The notes under the pieces: model-generated
What the model saw: the letters and a program-made list of their open reading frames with translations, nothing else
What the model was told of the DNA's origin: nothing
Database searches by the model: none
Assembly: GCF_965243865.1 (NCBI RefSeq)
Contig: NZ_OZ251603.1
Coordinates: 2,914,001-2,978,000 of the forward strand
Source: Hyphomicrobium_A sp965243865
Lineage (GTDB): Bacteria > Pseudomonadota > Alphaproteobacteria > Rhizobiales > Hyphomicrobiaceae
Length of the DNA stretch: 64,000 nucleotides
Direction of reading: 5' to 3'
Translations under genes and position numbers: made by a program
Shown here: positions 61,089 through 64,000 of the stretch, piece after piece
Numbering within the stretch: position 1 is the stretch's first letter
How the letters are laid out: each line of letters opens with the position of its first letter

Positions 61089-61292
61089 TCAAAATCGTGC
61101 GTAGACACCGAGGTGAAAATCGAAGCCGCCGGTTTCGTCGTCAGTGGCCGGCTCGTCTTGGCTCTCGTCGCCATTGCGTGGATCGACGGCACGCATGCCG
61201 GGCCCGCCGTCGCGGATCAGACCGCCGAACGGATGACCGGGATAGGGTGGTGATGGTTCGCTGCCGGCGTGCGGCTCAGAAGAAGCATTCAT
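61089..61292 (-). CDS. Small acidic protein of unknown function
   Basis: A 67-residue protein starting MNASSEPHAGSEPS, with a Pro/Gly-rich first half and an acidic stretch (NGDESQDEPATDDET), ending GGFDFHLGVYARF. GGGAGAG is well spaced before the ATG at 61292. It lies 42 bases upstream of the oxoamine synthase on the same strand, so the two are likely co-transcribed. No carrier-protein DSL serine is present. A longer frame that runs through creD is rejected. Confidence 0.55.
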   Translation of the reverse strand: MNASSEPHAGSEPSPPYPGHPFGGLIRDGGPGMRAVDPRNGDESQDEPATDDETGGFDFHLGVYARF

Positions 61293-61420
61293 GTTACTCT
61301 CCCTGTGCTTTGCGCCTCGGTACGCGGCGCTAGTCGGGGAGATTTTTATGAAAATGCCGGGGTGCCGCTGTTCCGGCTGGAACACGACGGCGCGACCCGG
61401 CAATCGTTCGCTGGTGGCAA

Positions 61421-62824
61421 TCAGTCTGCGCTGCGCGACTTGCCCGACCAGTCGACGTTGAGCGTCGCGAACATGACGATAGCCAGCATCACGAACCCGG
61501 CAATCGCGCCCGCCATCAGCGCGTAGTCTTCGAGCTGCAGGATCATGTAGAGCAGCCCGTAAAGCACCGCGAGCACGGCCGCCATGATCAGGCCTTTGCC
61601 GAAGCTCTGCTGAACCTTTGCCACGTACAGCGAGATCAGCCCGCCCGTCGCCAGGGCCGCCACCAGATACGCCGGAAGAAAGCCGACCTGCTCGGCGAAC
61701 GACAACAGCAGCACATAGAAGAACGTCATCGCCAGGCCGACGAACAAGTACTGCACCGGATGCACGCTCCGTCCCGAAGCCATCTCCAGCAGGAATACAG
61801 CCATGAACGCCGTCGCCAGGAACATCAGCGCGTATTTCGCCGCCCGCGTCACCAGCTGGTAGAAATCGACCGGCACGAAAAAGCGCACGCCGAAAGCATA
61901 GGAGCGCATGCGCTCGAGCGGCTGCTCGGCAAGGCTCCAGGACTGCGGCACACTGCGCGCCAGATGCGGGATGTTCCACCGCGCAGCAAACTCTGCCGGA
62001 TTGAGTACGCGGTCGTTTGGCAGGAACGCGCCCATGAAGCTCGGATCGCGCCAGTCCGACGAGAGCTCCACGATGGTTTGCCGCGCAACCGGCGCGAACG
62101 TCAGCTCAGACGATCCATTGAGCGCCAGCGAAAACTTGAAGTCGAACCCGCGCATGCCACCAGCGCTCATCGCCGCGGCGCCGTCATTCTCGAACAGAGC
62201 CTTCGCCGGCGCGAGCCTTACATGGATGCCGTTGCCCTGTATGGCCGGCACGCCGATGCTCGGCTCGAAATTGAGGCTATCGCTGCCATTGATTGTCAGT
62301 GCGGCGGTTCGCTTCAGCCCCGCGACGTCGCTGATGGCAACTGCCAGCACCGCATCGGACCAGCGCACTGATTGGATGTCGGCCGCAACCTCGGACATAT
62401 CGGGTGCGGCGAAGCTGCCGGCGAAATCGAGCATGCCCGTATAGACCGCCACGTCATAGATCGAGCGATGCAGCACTTTCGTCGCCGCCTTGCCGCTGAT
62501 CTTCAGCGTCTGCGGCAGGAACACCGCCCGCCGCTCCACGATCTCCTCGACGCGCTTATCCGCTTCGCCCGTCACACGCTTGACGGTGTAGGGGACGACT
62601 AGCAGCGGCCCGTCGATATACTGCGGACCGCCCCATTCGCTGGCAACGCCGCGACGAACCTCTGCGGCGCGCTGTTCTCTTTCGCTGACGAGCCCCCACA
62701 CCAGCAGCAGCGGGATCGTCATGATGAGTATCAGTCCGCAGATCAGGAAAAACTTGAAGGCGGGGCTGCTGAACAACCTCTGGACGGCTGCGGACAGGCT
62801 TTCCACGAGAAGTCTCCACGACAA
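61421..62824 (-). CDS. creD: CreD family inner-membrane protein
   Basis: CreD is an inner-membrane protein linked in other bacteria to the CreBC system and to beta-lactam and envelope stress. The 467-residue product has one N-terminal helix (about residues 25-45) and a large periplasmic part with GPLLVVPYTVKR. A C-terminal bundle of five or six helices includes the HPVQYLFVGLAMTFFYVLLL motif. No creBC genes are seen nearby. Confidence 0.93.
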   Translation of the reverse strand: MSWRLLVESLSAAVQRLFSSPAFKFFLICGLILIMTIPLLLVWGLVSEREQRAAEVRRGVASEWGGPQYIDGPLLVVPYTVKRVTGEADKRVEEIVERRAVFLPQTLKISGKAATKVLHRSIYDVAVYTGMLDFAGSFAAPDMSEVAADIQSVRWSDAVLAVAISDVAGLKRTAALTINGSDSLNFEPSIGVPAIQGNGIHVRLAPAKALFENDGAAAMSAGGMRGFDFKFSLALNGSSELTFAPVARQTIVELSSDWRDPSFMGAFLPNDRVLNPAEFAARWNIPHLARSVPQSWSLAEQPLERMRSYAFGVRFFVPVDFYQLVTRAAKYALMFLATAFMAVFLLEMASGRSVHPVQYLFVGLAMTFFYVLLLSFAEQVGFLPAYLVAALATGGLISLYVAKVQQSFGKGLIMAAVLAVLYGLLYMILQLEDYALMAGAIAGFVMLAIVMFATLNVDWSGKSRSAD

Positions 62825-62914
62825 TCAATGCCGCGGAGACAACCGCACCTAGGTGGCGCGAACAAGTCAGCAATTGGACGATAGTTTCGGGAACTTCCCG
62901 GAATGCGCCTTGCG

Positions 62915-63745
62915 TCAGGCGCTCGCCGCACGCGCGGTCGGCACGTGCTCGTCCGTCCAGACTTTGAAGGTCTTGAGCGTGTGCGGCCCGAAAGTGTTGA
63001 GCAGCGGTACGTCGGTGGCATCGCGCCCGCGCGCCACGACGATACGACCGACACGCGGCTTGTTATGCCGCGCGTCGAACGTGTACCAGCGATCGCCCAG
63101 ATACACCTCCGTCCACGCGCTGAAGTCCATTGGCGCCGGATCGGCCGGCACGCCGATGTCGCCGAGGTATCCATTGACGTAGCGCGCAGGAATGTTGAGG
63201 CACCTGCAGAACGTGATCATCAGGTGGGCGAAGTCACGGCAGACGCCCTTCCTCTCTTCGAAGGCCTCGAGCGCGGTTCGCGTCGCCCGCGCGTGCTGAT
63301 ATCCGAACGTGATGTGCCCGTGAACGAAGTTGCTTATCGCCTGCACGCGTCCCCAGCCGGGCTTCATGCCGCCGAACATGTCCCATGCAACCTGACTCAA
63401 ACGGTCCGTCTCGCAATAACGGCTTCCCAGCAGGTATGTCAGCGCTTGGTCGGGGAGGGCGTCAACGGCAACTTCCTGCACAGTCGGGTTGACTGCGTCG
63501 GGAACTCCGCTGTCGACGATAGTGCCGGCCAGCGTAAGGCTGATCTCACCCGCCGGCGCCATCAAACGGCGGCACTGATTGCCGAAGCCATCGACATAAG
63601 TATGCGCTCGAGTTGTCGGCTCTGACTGAAAAGGTGCCTCGAAGTTGATGTCGGCTCTGCGCTCGGGATGAACGTCGAGCAAGCAAATCACAGGGGTCGC
63701 ACGTGGAACCAAGATAGCGATCTCGAAGCCGTAATTGATGAGCAT
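62915..63745 (-). CDS. Transglutaminase-like cysteine protease-fold protein
   Basis: The 276-residue protein has an N-terminal beta domain and a transglutaminase-like core. The catalytic Cys 169 is in KGVCRDFAHLM. The usual HxW motif reads FSAW (Ser 209 in place of His), followed by EVYLGDRWYTFDARHN. Asp 224 and His 227 may complete the site. I placed the start at the ATG at 63745, with GAGAGG upstream. It lies 90 bases upstream of creD on the same strand. Confidence 0.85.
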   Translation of the reverse strand: MLINYGFEIAILVPRATPVICLLDVHPERRADINFEAPFQSEPTTRAHTYVDGFGNQCRRLMAPAGEISLTLAGTIVDSGVPDAVNPTVQEVAVDALPDQALTYLLGSRYCETDRLSQVAWDMFGGMKPGWGRVQAISNFVHGHITFGYQHARATRTALEAFEERKGVCRDFAHLMITFCRCLNIPARYVNGYLGDIGVPADPAPMDFSAWTEVYLGDRWYTFDARHNKPRVGRIVVARGRDATDVPLLNTFGPHTLKTFKVWTDEHVPTARAASA

Positions 63746-64000
63746 GTGAGCAAATCCTCTCGCGCAGGAAGAACGCACTTCACGCCGGCGAGGTTCCTGC
63801 GTGGTTTCGCGCAAGTAGGCGCCGCGGGAGGCGGCGGGCTGACATCAAAAGACGGAATGAGCGGCAGTCCATTGATACGATATTAGCACCGCAGACCGCT
63901 TGAAGCACCGTGCAAAGCGCTCCGTGGGCGCGCTAAAGGCAGGCAGTTTGCCGCCTGAATCGGCATCATTCGATCAGACATAAAGGTTGACAGTCGATGA
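63746..64000. other. Terminal interval without a supported gene
   Basis: The last 255 bases hold only short frames without clear bias. A loosely paired CAGGC ... GCCTG stretch near 63932-63950 could belong to a neighbouring gene's terminator beyond the window. Confidence 0.4.

Noticed and set aside
61293..61979. N-terminal extension of the 67-residue frame into creD
   Set aside because: The extension lies out of frame inside creD and is Arg/Ala-rich; the internal ATG at 61292 has a good ribosome-binding site.

Overview
The window is GC-rich, tightly packed chromosomal DNA from an alphaproteobacterium of the Hyphomicrobiales (rhizobial lineage). The evidence is gene content and order. The flagellar cluster carries motC and motE, which are typical of rhizobia. 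The chemotaxis operon runs mcp-STAS-cheY-cheA-cheW-cheR-cheB-cheY-cheD-cheT, the order known from Sinorhizobium meliloti. A rplU-rpmA-GNAT-obg / proB-proA / nadD-rsfS-rlmH series follows. A Hyphomicrobium-like relative is my guess and is not proven. I see no transposase, phage gene, CRISPR array, tRNA or rRNA.

Region 1 (1-29300), flagellum. The 3' end of fliQ is followed by flhA, fliR and four small export or rod accessory genes. These converge on a minus-strand set: a DUF1217 gene, flgF and fliI. Then, on the plus strand, come motA-fliM-fliN-fliG-flhB-(unknown), flgB-flgC-fliE-flgG-flgA-flgI-motE-flgH-fliL-fliP, three tandem flagellins, and fliF-fliH-motB-motC-fliK plus a lytic transglycosylase. 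Many joints are 4-base ATGA/GTGA or 1-base overlaps, so translation is probably coupled. The three flagellin leaders share a conserved, probably structured RNA element. A TTCRCGCAAGG motif recurs upstream of flhA, motA and fliF.

Region 2 (29300-39100), chemotaxis. Two small genes flank a ten-gene minus-strand che operon that runs from the receptor to cheT. CheT has a CheZ-like DxxxQ motif. The operon ends in a small J-domain-like protein whose ribosome-binding site lies inside cheT. The receptor ends in DWEEF, a CheR/CheB tether. CheD and CheT end in related acidic-aromatic tails.

Region 3 (39100-58500), a split housekeeping block. On the minus strand, in order, lie rplU, rpmA, a GNAT gene and obg, then proB and proA, then nadD, rsfS and rlmH. 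In many alphaproteobacteria obg-proB-proA-nadD-rsfS-rlmH are nearly contiguous. Here two stretches of accessory genes separate the parts. The first holds a CHASE4-like/degenerate-GGDEF/EAL protein, a carotenoid-dehydrogenase-like flavoprotein, an HdeD-like protein, a methyltransferase and a secreted WD40 propeller. The second holds a PAS-PAS-GGDEF-EAL protein, a PRC-barrel protein, an NTF2-like protein and a Tat-exported beta-lactamase-fold protein.

Region 4 (58500-64000). An acid-ceramidase/NAAA-like Ntn hydrolase converges on an alpha-oxoamine synthase preceded by a 67-residue unknown protein. CreD and a transglutaminase-like protein that lacks the usual histidine lie upstream on the minus strand. 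The most unusual items are the flagellin leader RNA, the CheT/J-protein end of the che operon, and the Ntn hydrolase / 67-residue protein / oxoamine synthase group.
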